The notes under the pieces: generated by a model
What the model was told of the DNA's origin: nothing
What the model saw: the letters and a program-made list of their open reading frames with translations, nothing else
Databases searched by the model: none
Made by a program: the position numbers and the translations under genes
From: a virus
Strand: one strand, 5' to 3'
Length of the DNA stretch: 45,252 nt
IMG/VR virus record: IMGVR_UViG_3300022540_000340
Span: 1 to 45,252 of that record
In this document: positions 1-6,360 of the stretch, in pieces
How positions within the stretch are numbered: the stretch's first letter is position 1
How the letters are laid out: each line of letters starts with the position of its first letter

Positions 1-55
1 GCTTCTGCGGCTTCTGCGGCTTCTGCGGCTTCTGCGGCTTCTGCGGCTTCTGCGG
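1..55. repeat. 9-bp tandem repeat, left copy of terminal overlap
   Basis: Six perfect copies of GCTTCTGCG plus one G. The same 55 bases form positions 45198-45252. Identical ends of this length are what a circular assembly leaves, so this is best read as an overlap and not as a packaged terminal repeat. The repeat is coding (Ala-Ser-Ala). Confidence 0.9.
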
Positions 56-141
56 ATTATGCGGCTTATGCGGATTCATTAGTAGAATTTAAAGAATCAG
101 TAAGAGTCTTTGTTTTTGAAACCCTCAAAACTATAAAATAG
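1..141 (+). CDS. C-terminal part of Ala/Ser-repeat protein spanning the contig join
   Basis: This reading frame is open from base 1 and stops with TAG at 139-141. It reads six Ala-Ser-Ala triplets, then the variant triplets DYA and AYA, then a short tail ending ETLKTIK. The frame joins the 3'-open gene at 44859-45252 exactly if the 55-bp terminal overlap is merged, giving one protein of about 159 residues. Alanine-rich triplet tails of this kind occur on phage proteins often labelled putative immunity protein. That label comes from memory of the family and no function is shown here. The repeat number may be collapsed by assembly. Confidence 0.8.
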   Translation, partial: ASAASAASAASAASAASADYAAYADSLVEFKESVRVFVFETLKTIK

Positions 142-142
142 C

Positions 143-328
143 ATGACCCCAATACAGAAAGCAGAAAAAACGATAAAACGCTTAAAATCTTTTGTAACAA
201 TCCAAAGCACCAAGATACGAAAGTATAAAACTAAGGTTGGAGGACTAATGCGAATTGTTGCTGAGAAGGATAAGGATATTTGTAAACTTGAAAAATACAT
301 TCAAACCATCCACAATGAAAGCGATTGA
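143..328 (+). CDS. small Lys-rich coiled-coil protein
   Basis: A 61-residue protein rich in Lys, Glu and Ile with heptad-like spacing, probably one or two helices. It starts one base after the stop of the repeat protein and overlaps the next gene's start (315) by 14 bases, so it sits in a tightly packed early operon. No family is recognised. Its role is unknown. Confidence 0.6.
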   Translation: MTPIQKAEKTIKRLKSFVTIQSTKIRKYKTKVGGLMRIVAEKDKDICKLEKYIQTIHNESD

Positions 329-674
329 TTTAACCAAGATAGCTTCTTACTTATTCAGGCAGCCCCCCAACCACAAACGCCAGGACTTGATGCACGAGAT
401 TTACGCTATCACTAAGGGATTGCACCCGAAGGATGAAGTAAAGATTGAGTTCAGCAAAGAGCTACAAGACTACCTAAAAAATACCAACGTGAAAGAGATA
501 ACAGAAACCGCAGGGAAGTTATTCAAGATAGCCCAATTCTTAAAGAAGAACGACCACCAAAGCGAACTATCAAAGAAGATATTTAAAGCTGTTAAAAACG
601 TTCCTAAGAGTAAAGATGTAACAGTTCCTTTAACTTTGAATGAGTTTTTAGTCATTGAGTCACTAGAAAATTAA
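315..674 (+). CDS. hypothetical helical protein
   Basis: A 119-residue protein starting MKAIDLTKIAS. The frame is open upstream to 255, but the ATG at 315 fits the dense packing better because the longer start would overlap the preceding gene almost completely. It looks all-helical and charged, with no membrane segment or recognisable motif. Part of the early rightward operon. Confidence 0.6.
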   Translation: MKAIDLTKIASYLFRQPPNHKRQDLMHEIYAITKGLHPKDEVKIEFSKELQDYLKNTNVKEITETAGKLFKIAQFLKKNDHQSELSKKIFKAVKNVPKSKDVTVPLTLNEFLVIESLEN

Positions 675-684
675 AATAAAACAA

Positions 685-1107
685 ATGAAACTAAAAAAGC
701 TAATAGAAGAATTTAAAAACGATGGGGTTTTATTTGATAAGCTTTACACTTTTGATGAGTTTTTCGAGCAGTTAGATGATTATGCTTTTGAAAGCGGAAA
801 TATAAAAAGAGCTTGGAATATTTTAACCAACTATAAGGATTCACTAAAAGAGTCTTTAACCTTGTCTATGTTTATAAAGGAAGATGTGAATCCTTTGTTA
901 TTTGAAGGGTTTAAAATAGAGATTCAAAACAAACAAAACACCATCATAAATAATGGTAATGTCGAGTTGTTTTTTATAAAAGTAAGAGAATGTGTAATAA
1001 TAGGCTTTTGTTATTTAGACAAACCAAGCGGAGAATCTAAGCGACCTAAAACCCTGCACGATTTAGCAGAAGCCACAAAAGAAAACCCCTTAACCCTAGC
1101 CCAATGA
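685..1107 (+). CDS. hypothetical acidic protein
   Basis: A 140-residue protein with an acidic, aromatic-rich N-terminus and a beta-rich middle (residues about 85-115). No family recognised. Its stop overlaps the start of the next small gene in an ATGA arrangement at 1104-1107, which suggests translational coupling. Early operon. Confidence 0.65.
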   Translation: MKLKKLIEEFKNDGVLFDKLYTFDEFFEQLDDYAFESGNIKRAWNILTNYKDSLKESLTLSMFIKEDVNPLLFEGFKIEIQNKQNTIINNGNVELFFIKVRECVIIGFCYLDKPSGESKRPKTLHDLAEATKENPLTLAQ

Positions 1108-1187
1108 AACGACTTTTAACAATCCTATTACTAACCACCCTACTATTCACCGTTATTGGGTTATGGCGGTGGTGCGTGGGGGTCTAA
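1104..1187 (+). CDS. 27-residue membrane peptide
   Basis: A short reading frame that overlaps the previous stop by ATGA. The product is almost entirely one hydrophobic helix (residues 4-20, Leu/Thr/Ile-rich) followed by Trp/Arg/Cys residues, so it should be a single-span membrane peptide. Small membrane peptides are common in phage early regions. Coding status rests on the coupled start and composition only. Confidence 0.4.
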   Translation: MKRLLTILLLTTLLFTVIGLWRWCVGV

Positions 1188-1200
1188 AACAAAAAACAAG

Positions 1201-1464
1201 ATGAAAAAAGTAAATTCGTTATTAGAATCAGATGAAATGCAAAACCAATTTATAGGGTACAATCTACTAATAAGCCAATTTGGCATTTCAGAATACGATG
1301 CAAAAGGGCAATTAGCCGAAGCGAACCAAGACGAAGTATGCGATTTATGTTCTGATGAACATTTTGACGGAATTAGCACAAGTTCTGCAACATTTCTTTG
1401 TGAGGGTAGTAGGTGTCCTGAATCTGTGCAATTGTACTTTGAACATATGAACGATTCTCTTTAA
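1201..1464 (+). CDS. small Cys-containing protein
   Basis: An 87-residue protein starting MKKVNSLL. The frame is open to 1156, but that longer start would overlap the membrane-peptide gene, so 1201 is preferred. It has a CDLC pair (about residues 55-58) and a later C-x4-C pair (CEGSRC), a spacing compatible with a zinc-binding fold. No family is named with confidence. Early operon. Confidence 0.6.
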   Translation: MKKVNSLLESDEMQNQFIGYNLLISQFGISEYDAKGQLAEANQDEVCDLCSDEHFDGISTSSATFLCEGSRCPESVQLYFEHMNDSL

Positions 1465-1503
1465 CCCTGCCACAAACGGCACTTATAACTTATCAACAAC
1501 TTT

Positions 1504-1519
1504 AAAACTTGACAGAATG
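1504..1519 (+). promoter_or_regulatory. start-codon motif AAAACTTGACA, copy 1
   Basis: AAAACTTGACAGAATG: the conserved block directly abuts the ATG of the HNH endonuclease gene. One of twelve copies in the window. There is no Shine-Dalgarno site. Confidence 0.7.
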
Positions 1520-2113
1520 AAAGAAACATGGAAGCCAGTAAATCACAAAGGCAAAACGTACCTAAACTACAAGGTGTCAAATCTTGGTAACGTTTGGAAG
1601 ATAAAAGATAACAAAATCCTTAAACCTGTTATCTTAAAAACTGGCGTACACTATTCCTATTTAGTAGAAGGGAAGAAAAACATTCCTATTCATTTGTTAG
1701 TTTGGCAGTCTTTCAAAGGTAAGATTAAGGAAGGGTTTTTAATCTCTCATAAAGATGGAGATAAGTATAATAATCGCCTGGAGAACTTAGAAAAGATTAC
1801 ACATAGACAAAAGCAGTCTAAAGATAACGGGCTTCCTATTGGGGTACTACTCACTAAGTCGGGTACATTTAGATCAAGCATTCGACTAGGTAAAAAAAAG
1901 CTTCATTTAGGTATTTATTTACGTGCTATCAATGCAGATAAGGCTTATGAGATAGCTTATAAATTAATCATAAGCGGAAAGTGTACCGATGAAATAAAGA
2001 TTAAAGAAGCGGTCAATGTCTTGCGTAAAAAGATACGGCTCAAACCTTTGCTTGATGCAACTAGGAGACTAAGCACACAACCGAAGCCTAAACATATTAT
2101 TTATAATTGGTAG
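1517..2113 (+). CDS. HNH homing-type endonuclease with NUMOD4 and AP2-like domain
   Basis: A 198-residue protein. The N-terminus has the NUMOD4 pattern W-x-P-V ... Y-x-V-S-N-L-G-N-V (residues 5-31). It is followed by an HNH core: a His-Leu-Leu-Val-Trp segment, then SHKDGD and the N-N-R-L-x-N-L-E stretch (about 65-105). The C-terminal part resembles an AP2 DNA-binding domain. Such free-standing enzymes nick or cut DNA and spread between phage genomes, so this gene may be an insertion in the early operon. A weak terminator follows at 2129-2151. The start is set by the AAAACTTGACA motif. Confidence 0.9.
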   Translation: MKETWKPVNHKGKTYLNYKVSNLGNVWKIKDNKILKPVILKTGVHYSYLVEGKKNIPIHLLVWQSFKGKIKEGFLISHKDGDKYNNRLENLEKITHRQKQSKDNGLPIGVLLTKSGTFRSSIRLGKKKLHLGIYLRAINADKAYEIAYKLIISGKCTDEIKIKEAVNVLRKKIRLKPLLDATRRLSTQPKPKHIIYNW

Positions 2114-2128
2114 CTATCTTAAATTAAG

Positions 2129-2151
2129 AAGGGCAAAAATGACCCCTTTTT
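2129..2151 (+). terminator. weak intrinsic terminator after HNH gene
   Basis: Stem AAGGG (2129-2133) with CCCTT (2144-2148) followed by a T run. The stem is short, so termination may be partial. Confidence 0.5.
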
Positions 2152-2169
2152 TCTGATAATATATAGAAA

Positions 2170-2532
2170 ATGAGAAATGCTGAACAAATAAAAGGGCTAC
2201 TTGGTTCTAGTGAAAAATCAAACAACTTGCTAGGAATTTACTGGTGCTTCCATAATGGAATGTTTGCTGATGACATTATTGACTTTTTAAGAATAGATAA
2301 TGAGCATTGGGATATTGCCGAAATTGAAATAAAAGGGAATCTATTATTAGGGATTGACGTAATAGAGCAAAGGACATATGAAAGGTGTTTTTTTGATGTG
2401 CCACTAAGGAAAAGAATTGAGATGATAGGGTTAAAAACTATTATTTCTTTTGATGAGAATATGTTTCAATTAATAGAGTTCATTATTACTGAGGAAGGAA
2501 AAAGATATATCCAAATGAGCATTAAAAAGTAA
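2170..2532 (+). CDS. hypothetical protein
   Basis: A 120-residue soluble protein with mixed helix and strand composition and several aromatic residues (GIYWCFHNGMF near residue 23). No family recognised. It lies between the HNH gene and the first structured leader RNA, and its stop codon is embedded in a tandem 10-bp repeat (2530-2549). Confidence 0.65.
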   Translation: MRNAEQIKGLLGSSEKSNNLLGIYWCFHNGMFADDIIDFLRIDNEHWDIAEIEIKGNLLLGIDVIEQRTYERCFFDVPLRKRIEMIGLKTIISFDENMFQLIEFIITEEGKRYIQMSIKK

Positions 2533-2549
2533 CTGGTTATAACTGGTTA
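2530..2549. repeat. two tandem copies of TAACTGGTTA
   Basis: Two adjacent copies of TAACTGGTTA. Each copy is a near-palindrome (TAAC..GTTA). They sit just upstream of the 27-bp box of the first leader, where an operator would be expected. The first TAA is also the stop of the preceding gene. Confidence 0.5.
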
Positions 2550-2565
2550 TTTTTAGGATGTTTAA

Positions 2566-2592
2566 ATAATTATTCGTATATTGTGGAACGGC
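2566..2592 (+). promoter_or_regulatory. 27-bp box, copy 1
   Basis: Twenty-seven bases identical to 3720-3746, containing TTCGTATATTGTGGAACGGC. The TATATTGT core resembles the Bacteroidota -7 element TAnnTTTG imperfectly. In this copy no TTG lies 19 bases upstream, so it is either a weak promoter or the conserved 5' end of the leader RNA. Confidence 0.55.
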
Positions 2593-2667
2593 AGTAAGTA
2601 AGGTGAGATATACTTTCTGTTGAGTTACAAAAAACAAGACCAAAAAAATATAATTTCTAAAGATATT

Positions 2668-2748
2668 AAAGCTTTGGAGGTACTAGGATTACACGCAATT
2701 TCTTGTTTTAGTCGTGTTTCTCACCCTATACCTCCAAAGCTTTTTTTT
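2668..2748 (+). terminator. terminator hairpin of leader RNA 1
   Basis: Perfect 15-bp stem (2668-2682 with 2729-2743), extended by TAGG (2684-2687) with CCTA (2725-2728), and a run of eight T at 2741-2748. The 46-base loop is long for a plain terminator and contains the A1' and A2' segments. Confidence 0.7.
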
Positions 2749-2764
2749 GTTTAAAATTGAAATT

Positions 2765-3352
2765 ATGGATATTGAAAATTGTGCTTATTCATTTGAAGGA
2801 GAATATTTCGACAAGAATAAAGAGTTTTGGGAATCTGACGACCTAGACCCTATTGATTCTTTTTTTATATCATCACTAAAGGTGTTTCACTATAGCGATA
2901 CTTCGGAGTCGTGGCTTCCTTTTATTGCCTCCTATGAAGATGTTATATTCCTTCCTTCGTTTAATGGCGTTAAAGTAGGTGATGTATTTTTGTCGAGTCG
3001 GGTTGAATGGATGGAAAGAGCAGACGATAAGCCTAATAATATTATATCTGTTTTTGATATTAAGAAAGAACTAAACTACACATATCTAGTTTTTGGAAAC
3101 GACGAAATAAGCCTATCTGTTGATATTAATCACATAGAGCGATACATAAAAGATATAGGAGCAAAATACATTTGCAACGCATTTGACGACAAACACCTAA
3201 TGTATGACAAGTGTTCATTTGAAAGAAATATGGTTGAAAAATCTCATTTAAAACGGTGTTTGCGGTACTACAAAGAAGGGTTTGAGGACTTATCACAGGA
3301 GAAACTAGAAAGAGAGATAGAAGAAGGATTACACGACATGCCATCTAACTAA
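2765..3352 (+). CDS. hypothetical protein controlled by leader RNA 1
   Basis: A 195-residue acidic protein starting MDIENCAYSF. The frame is open to 2714, but that start lies inside the terminator hairpin, so 2765 is chosen. The N-terminal part has F-W/Y-rich beta-type segments (residues 15-110) and the C-terminus is a charged helix. No family recognised. Its start lies 16 bases after the leader's T run, so expression should depend on reading through that terminator. Confidence 0.7.
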   Translation: MDIENCAYSFEGEYFDKNKEFWESDDLDPIDSFFISSLKVFHYSDTSESWLPFIASYEDVIFLPSFNGVKVGDVFLSSRVEWMERADDKPNNIISVFDIKKELNYTYLVFGNDEISLSVDINHIERYIKDIGAKYICNAFDDKHLMYDKCSFERNMVEKSHLKRCLRYYKEGFEDLSQEKLEREIEEGLHDMPSN

Positions 3353-3376
3353 CCCACCGAAAAAAACAACGAAATT

Positions 3377-3706
3377 ATGAAAGAAGAAATTATAATTGAT
3401 TTCATTTATTTAAGATACAAAGCGATGTACGGATTCCCTCAAGGTTATTGTGGGCAAATCGCAGAGGAGATACAAAAAACCATTGGAGGGGAATTAGTAG
3501 CAGGGTATTTGGCTTTCCCTTCTCACAATAGGGAGCATTGGTGGTTGGATTTAGACAATAAGATAATAGACCCGATGTCTGTTGAATTACAAAAAACCGA
3601 CCCACATAGGCATATAGAGATACATAGAGATTTGTCAAGAAGGTACTGGATTAAAGGATTTAATAAACAAAAAAAGATAAAAGCAAACGAAGGAATGCCC
3701 TTCTAA
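3377..3706 (+). CDS. small protein with Cys-His-Asp triad-like residues
   Basis: A 109-residue protein. Residues GYCGQIAEEI (Cys25), REHWWLDL (His54) and IIDPMS (Asp65) follow the Cys ... His-W ... Asp-P layout of compact transglutaminase-like or papain-fold enzymes. The Cys begins a helix and the His and Asp sit on adjacent strands. This may mean a peptidase, amidase or acyltransferase activity, but the family assignment is inference. It follows the leader-1 gene by 24 bases and so may share its control. Confidence 0.6.
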   Translation: MKEEIIIDFIYLRYKAMYGFPQGYCGQIAEEIQKTIGGELVAGYLAFPSHNREHWWLDLDNKIIDPMSVELQKTDPHRHIEIHRDLSRRYWIKGFNKQKKIKANEGMPF

Positions 3707-3708
3707 TT

Positions 3709-3746
3709 TTGCGGTCTGGATAATTATTCGTATATTGTGGAACGGC
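3709..3746 (+). promoter_or_regulatory. candidate promoter with 27-bp box, copy 2
   Basis: TTG at 3709-3711, then exactly 19 bases, then TATATTGT at 3731-3738. This matches the Bacteroidota -33 element and spacing with an imperfect -7. The 27-bp block 3720-3746 is identical to 2566-2592. Confidence 0.55.
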
Positions 3747-3921
3747 GAAAGCCAAATGCTATTTAGAATGTGAGAGACTCTATGTAGTAAGTTTAAAAGA
3801 AACAAACTAAAAATATAACTTCTTTTCAATATCAAATGGTATTGAAGAGAGTAGCACGTGCTTTATGTTTCTTTTGCACACTCTCAAACTTTTACGCTAC
3901 TTTCTTCAATACCATTTTTTT
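3720..3921 (+). ncRNA. structured leader RNA 2 (predicted pseudoknot and terminator)
   Basis: Same architecture as leader 1: A1 TGAGAG (3771-3776), A2 AAAAGAAACA (3795-3804), conserved block AAAAATATAACTTCT (3809-3823), B (3835-3855), inner arm GTGC (3858-3861), A2' TGTTTCTTTT (3866-3875), inner arm GCAC (3876-3879), A1' CTCTCA (3881-3886) and B' (3896-3916), then seven T (3915-3921). B:B' is a 21-bp stem with one G-T pair. The helix sequences differ from leader 1 but pairing is kept in all of them. The T run again ends 16 bases before the ATG (3938). Confidence 0.7.
3835..3921 (+). terminator. terminator hairpin of leader RNA 2
   Basis: A 21-bp stem between 3835-3855 and 3896-3916 followed by a T run to 3921. 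The 40-base loop holds a small GTGC/GCAC hairpin and the segments complementary to the upstream leader. Confidence 0.75.
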
Positions 3922-3937
3922 GTTTAATTTTAAACTT

Positions 3938-4768
3938 ATGAGAGGATTTGTAAAGTTACACAGGCAACTTATAGAATGGGAATGGTATCATGATATGAAT
4001 GTAAAGGCTACTTTCTTGCATTTACTGCTTACTGTTAATTTTAAGGATAAGCGATGGAAAGGTATATTAATCAAGCGAGGGCAAATATTAACTAGCTTGC
4101 AGCACTTAGCCGATGCTATTGGTATATCAGTGCAAAAACTACGCACAGCACTACTAAAGCTAGAGGACACTAATGAAATAACAAGGGAAGCAACAAGCCT
4201 TTTTACTATGATAACTGTCTGTAACTTCGACAGTTACCAAGATAAAGACCTTATGCAGCAACAAGCGGATAACAAACCATCAACAAGCGAGCAACAAGCG
4301 GATAACAAACCATCAACAAGCGAGCAACAACTACTAGAGAATGTTAAGAATGAAGAGAAGGATAATAATGAAGAGAAAAAATACCCTTACATAGAGATTT
4401 TCCAAAAAATAAAAAACGGCGAATTAATCAGAGTAACACAATTAGATAAAAACTTTCACTTTGGCTTATTCCCTGATGATTGGTCTGAAAACTTCCAAAA
4501 TGAAATACTTAGCTTTTGGCGTTACATGGAAAGTAAGAAATCAGATCGTTGGGGCGTAATTGGAACAATATCTAGTCAATTAAGCGCAATTAAAAGTTAT
4601 TTACAAGATTACACCGAAAATGAGATAATAAGCGCATTTGGCGAAACCATAAGCAAAGGAAATGTTTCTTGGAATCCTCTTTGGACTAAAAACCGAGATA
4701 AAATCTCAAAAGCAAAAAACGGACACGTTCCCACTTTTTCATATAACAGCAAAATAAGCAACGCATGA
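3938..4768 (+). CDS. replication initiator-like protein (DnaD / phage O type)
   Basis: A 276-residue protein. The N-terminal 95 residues, starting MRGFVKLHRQLIEWEWYHD, have the winged-helix layout of phage replication initiators (ILTSLQHLADAIGISVQKLRTALLKLE is the helix-turn-helix part). A linker contains QQADNKPSTSE twice in tandem. The C-terminal part (about 155-276) is helical and could contact the helicase. The stop overlaps the DnaB start by 4 bases (4765-4768), which supports a paired role in helicase loading. The frame is open to 3836, but 3938 lies just past the leader terminator and is preferred. Expression is probably set by leader RNA 2. Confidence 0.75.
   Translation: MRGFVKLHRQLIEWEWYHDMNVKATFLHLLLTVNFKDKRWKGILIKRGQILTSLQHLADAIGISVQKLRTALLKLEDTNEITREATSLFTMITVCNFDSYQDKDLMQQQADNKPSTSEQQADNKPSTSEQQLLENVKNEEKDNNEEKKYPYIEIFQKIKNGELIRVTQLDKNFHFGLFPDDWSENFQNEILSFWRYMESKKSDRWGVIGTISSQLSAIKSYLQDYTENEIISAFGETISKGNVSWNPLWTKNRDKISKAKNGHVPTFSYNSKISNA
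4257..4322 (+). repeat. 33-bp tandem duplication in initiator gene
   Basis: Two consecutive in-frame copies of a 33-bp unit encode an 11-residue repeat (QQADNKPSTSE). The copies look identical, so the duplication is recent or kept homogeneous. It lengthens the linker between the DNA-binding and C-terminal parts. Confidence 0.75.
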
Positions 4769-6213
4769 ACCAAGAACTACCAAACGAACCAGAAGTTGAA
4801 GCAAGATTGTTATCTGCAATAATTCAAAGCCCTGCAAGTATTTACAATTGCCTTAGCTTATTGAACGCTGAATGTTTTTATACTCAAAAATATAAGAACC
4901 TATGGGAATTAATAATTGAGCTACACAATAAAAAAGAATCATTTGATTTAGTTGGGATAGCATCAGGACTAAAAGATAAAAACCAATTAGAAGCTTTTGG
5001 AGGATTCGCAGGAGTTGCAGACTTTACAAGTAAATACTTTACTCACGATGTTACAGGAGCAAGTCGCATCCTTCACTCTAAGTTCATAAGAAGGAAAGCT
5101 ATTGTATCAAATTACGAACTAATCCGATTAGCTTTTGACCCAATGACCGACATAGAGACAGAAATATCAAAAGCACAAAACAAGCTAAATGAGGACATAT
5201 CTAGTCATATTGACATTACTAGCACCGCTCAAGATGTTTCAATGGATATAGCAAGGGAAATAAGTGATAATCTAGGGAAATACAAAGAAGTTACGGGCGT
5301 TCCAACTGGCTTTGAAAGTTATGATAAAAGAATTAGCGGATTATCAACAGAAGGAGATATAATAATAATCGCAGGTCGTCCAGCGATGGGAAAAACAACT
5401 TTTGCTTTAAATATTGCTCAAAACGCACAAAAGATATTTGGGAACAATGGCGCATTCTTTAGCCTTGAAATGAGTAAAAGGCAGCTTTGTAGAATCCTTT
5501 TAGCCCAACAAACAGGTGTTTCTGCTGATAGTTTAAAGAAAAACAAAGTAACTGACATTGAAATAGAGCATATTTTCAACAAACTAGCAGAAGATCCAAA
5601 GGCAAAGCTATTTATAGACGATGAAAGCCCACAATTAAGCTACATTGTATCTAAAATCCATAAATTAAAGCGTGACGAAGATATACAATTTGTTGTTATC
5701 GACTATATGCAACTAATCGCTTGTGAAGCTAAGAACAACAGGGAAAAAGAAATAGAGCATATTTCAAGAACATTAAAGAGAGTATCAAAAGCACTTGAAA
5801 TAGCCATAATTCCACTTTGTCAACTAAGTAGAGCAGTTGAGAATAGAGGGGGTTCTAAAGTGCCTCAATTATCAGACTTAAGAGACTCAGGCTCTATTGA
5901 ACAAGATGCTTCTGTAGTTACTTTTATTTATAGACCAGAGTATTACGGAATAACACAAGATGAAGAAGGAAACAGCCTTGAAGGTGTTACCGTTTTGGTA
6001 ACTAAAAAGAATAGATTTGGAGAGATAGGGAATGATTATTTATATTTTGATAAAGAAATGTCAGAGTTTTTTGATTATGACCACACAACAGGAAATAAAG
6101 TATCTGCTGATATGTATGATATGAGATTAGTAACAATGCAAAATATGAGAGTAGATACTGTTAGTAATTTTGCACAAAAAATAGAAGATGAAAACAAAAC
6201 AGAGAATTGGTAA
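4765..6213 (+). CDS. dnaB: replicative DNA helicase, DnaB family
   Basis: A 482-residue protein of normal DnaB length. The N-terminal domain begins with the family pattern NEPEVEARLLSAIIQSP. The RecA-like domain has Walker A GRPAMGKTT (about 204-212), Walker B VVIDYMQLI (about 309-317, Asp313), the arginine-finger region and the LSDLRDSGSIEQDA motif. It unwinds DNA ahead of the phage fork as a hexamer. It is coupled to the upstream initiator by a 4-base overlap. No separate primase was seen, so priming probably uses the host enzyme. Confidence 0.97.
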   Translation: MNQELPNEPEVEARLLSAIIQSPASIYNCLSLLNAECFYTQKYKNLWELIIELHNKKESFDLVGIASGLKDKNQLEAFGGFAGVADFTSKYFTHDVTGASRILHSKFIRRKAIVSNYELIRLAFDPMTDIETEISKAQNKLNEDISSHIDITSTAQDVSMDIAREISDNLGKYKEVTGVPTGFESYDKRISGLSTEGDIIIIAGRPAMGKTTFALNIAQNAQKIFGNNGAFFSLEMSKRQLCRILLAQQTGVSADSLKKNKVTDIEIEHIFNKLAEDPKAKLFIDDESPQLSYIVSKIHKLKRDEDIQFVVIDYMQLIACEAKNNREKEIEHISRTLKRVSKALEIAIIPLCQLSRAVENRGGSKVPQLSDLRDSGSIEQDASVVTFIYRPEYYGITQDEEGNSLEGVTVLVTKKNRFGEIGNDYLYFDKEMSEFFDYDHTTGNKVSADMYDMRLVTMQNMRVDTVSNFAQKIEDENKTENW

Positions 6214-6307
6214 AGTTGCAACAGTTGGAGATATAGCAAAACTATTTCTTCAAGAACTAAAAAAAGAGCATACAACCAAAAAGGCACCGACTACGAAGCA
6301 AAAGTAA
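6188..6307 (+). CDS. small basic protein overlapping dnaB end
   Basis: A 39-residue frame starting inside the end of dnaB (26-base overlap, different frame). The product starts MKTKQRIGKVATVGDIAKLF and is Lys-rich. It fills the gap before the methyltransferase gene. Coding status rests on packing and composition only. Confidence 0.4.
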   Translation: MKTKQRIGKVATVGDIAKLFLQELKKEHTTKKAPTTKQK

Positions 6308-6360
6308 TAGCACGGTACTCTAAACTAATAATATTAAAGTCATATTTAAACTAAAAAGCA

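Larger units (their letters stand above)
2566..2748 (+). ncRNA. structured leader RNA 1 (predicted pseudoknot and terminator)
   Basis: Paired segments in order: A1 GGTGAGA (2602-2608), A2 AAAACAAGA (2631-2639), B (2668-2682), inner arm ACACG (2691-2695), A2' TCTTGTTTT (2701-2709), inner arm CGTGT (2713-2717), A1' TCTCACC (2719-2725) and B' (2729-2743), then eight T. B:B' is a perfect 15-bp terminator stem. A1:A1' and A2:A2' cross it, so they either form a pseudoknot or exclude it. A block AAAAATATAATTTCT (2644-2658) is nearly identical in leader 2. The T run ends 16 bases before the ATG at 2765. The order, spacing and T-run distance match leader 2 although the helix sequences differ. The function is inferred to be conditional termination. 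Confidence 0.7.

Noticed and set aside
2566-3352. Leader RNA plus gene read as a type III toxin-antitoxin or a retron
   Set aside because: There are no tandem antitoxin RNA repeats and no reverse transcriptase, and the second leader precedes a replication initiator.
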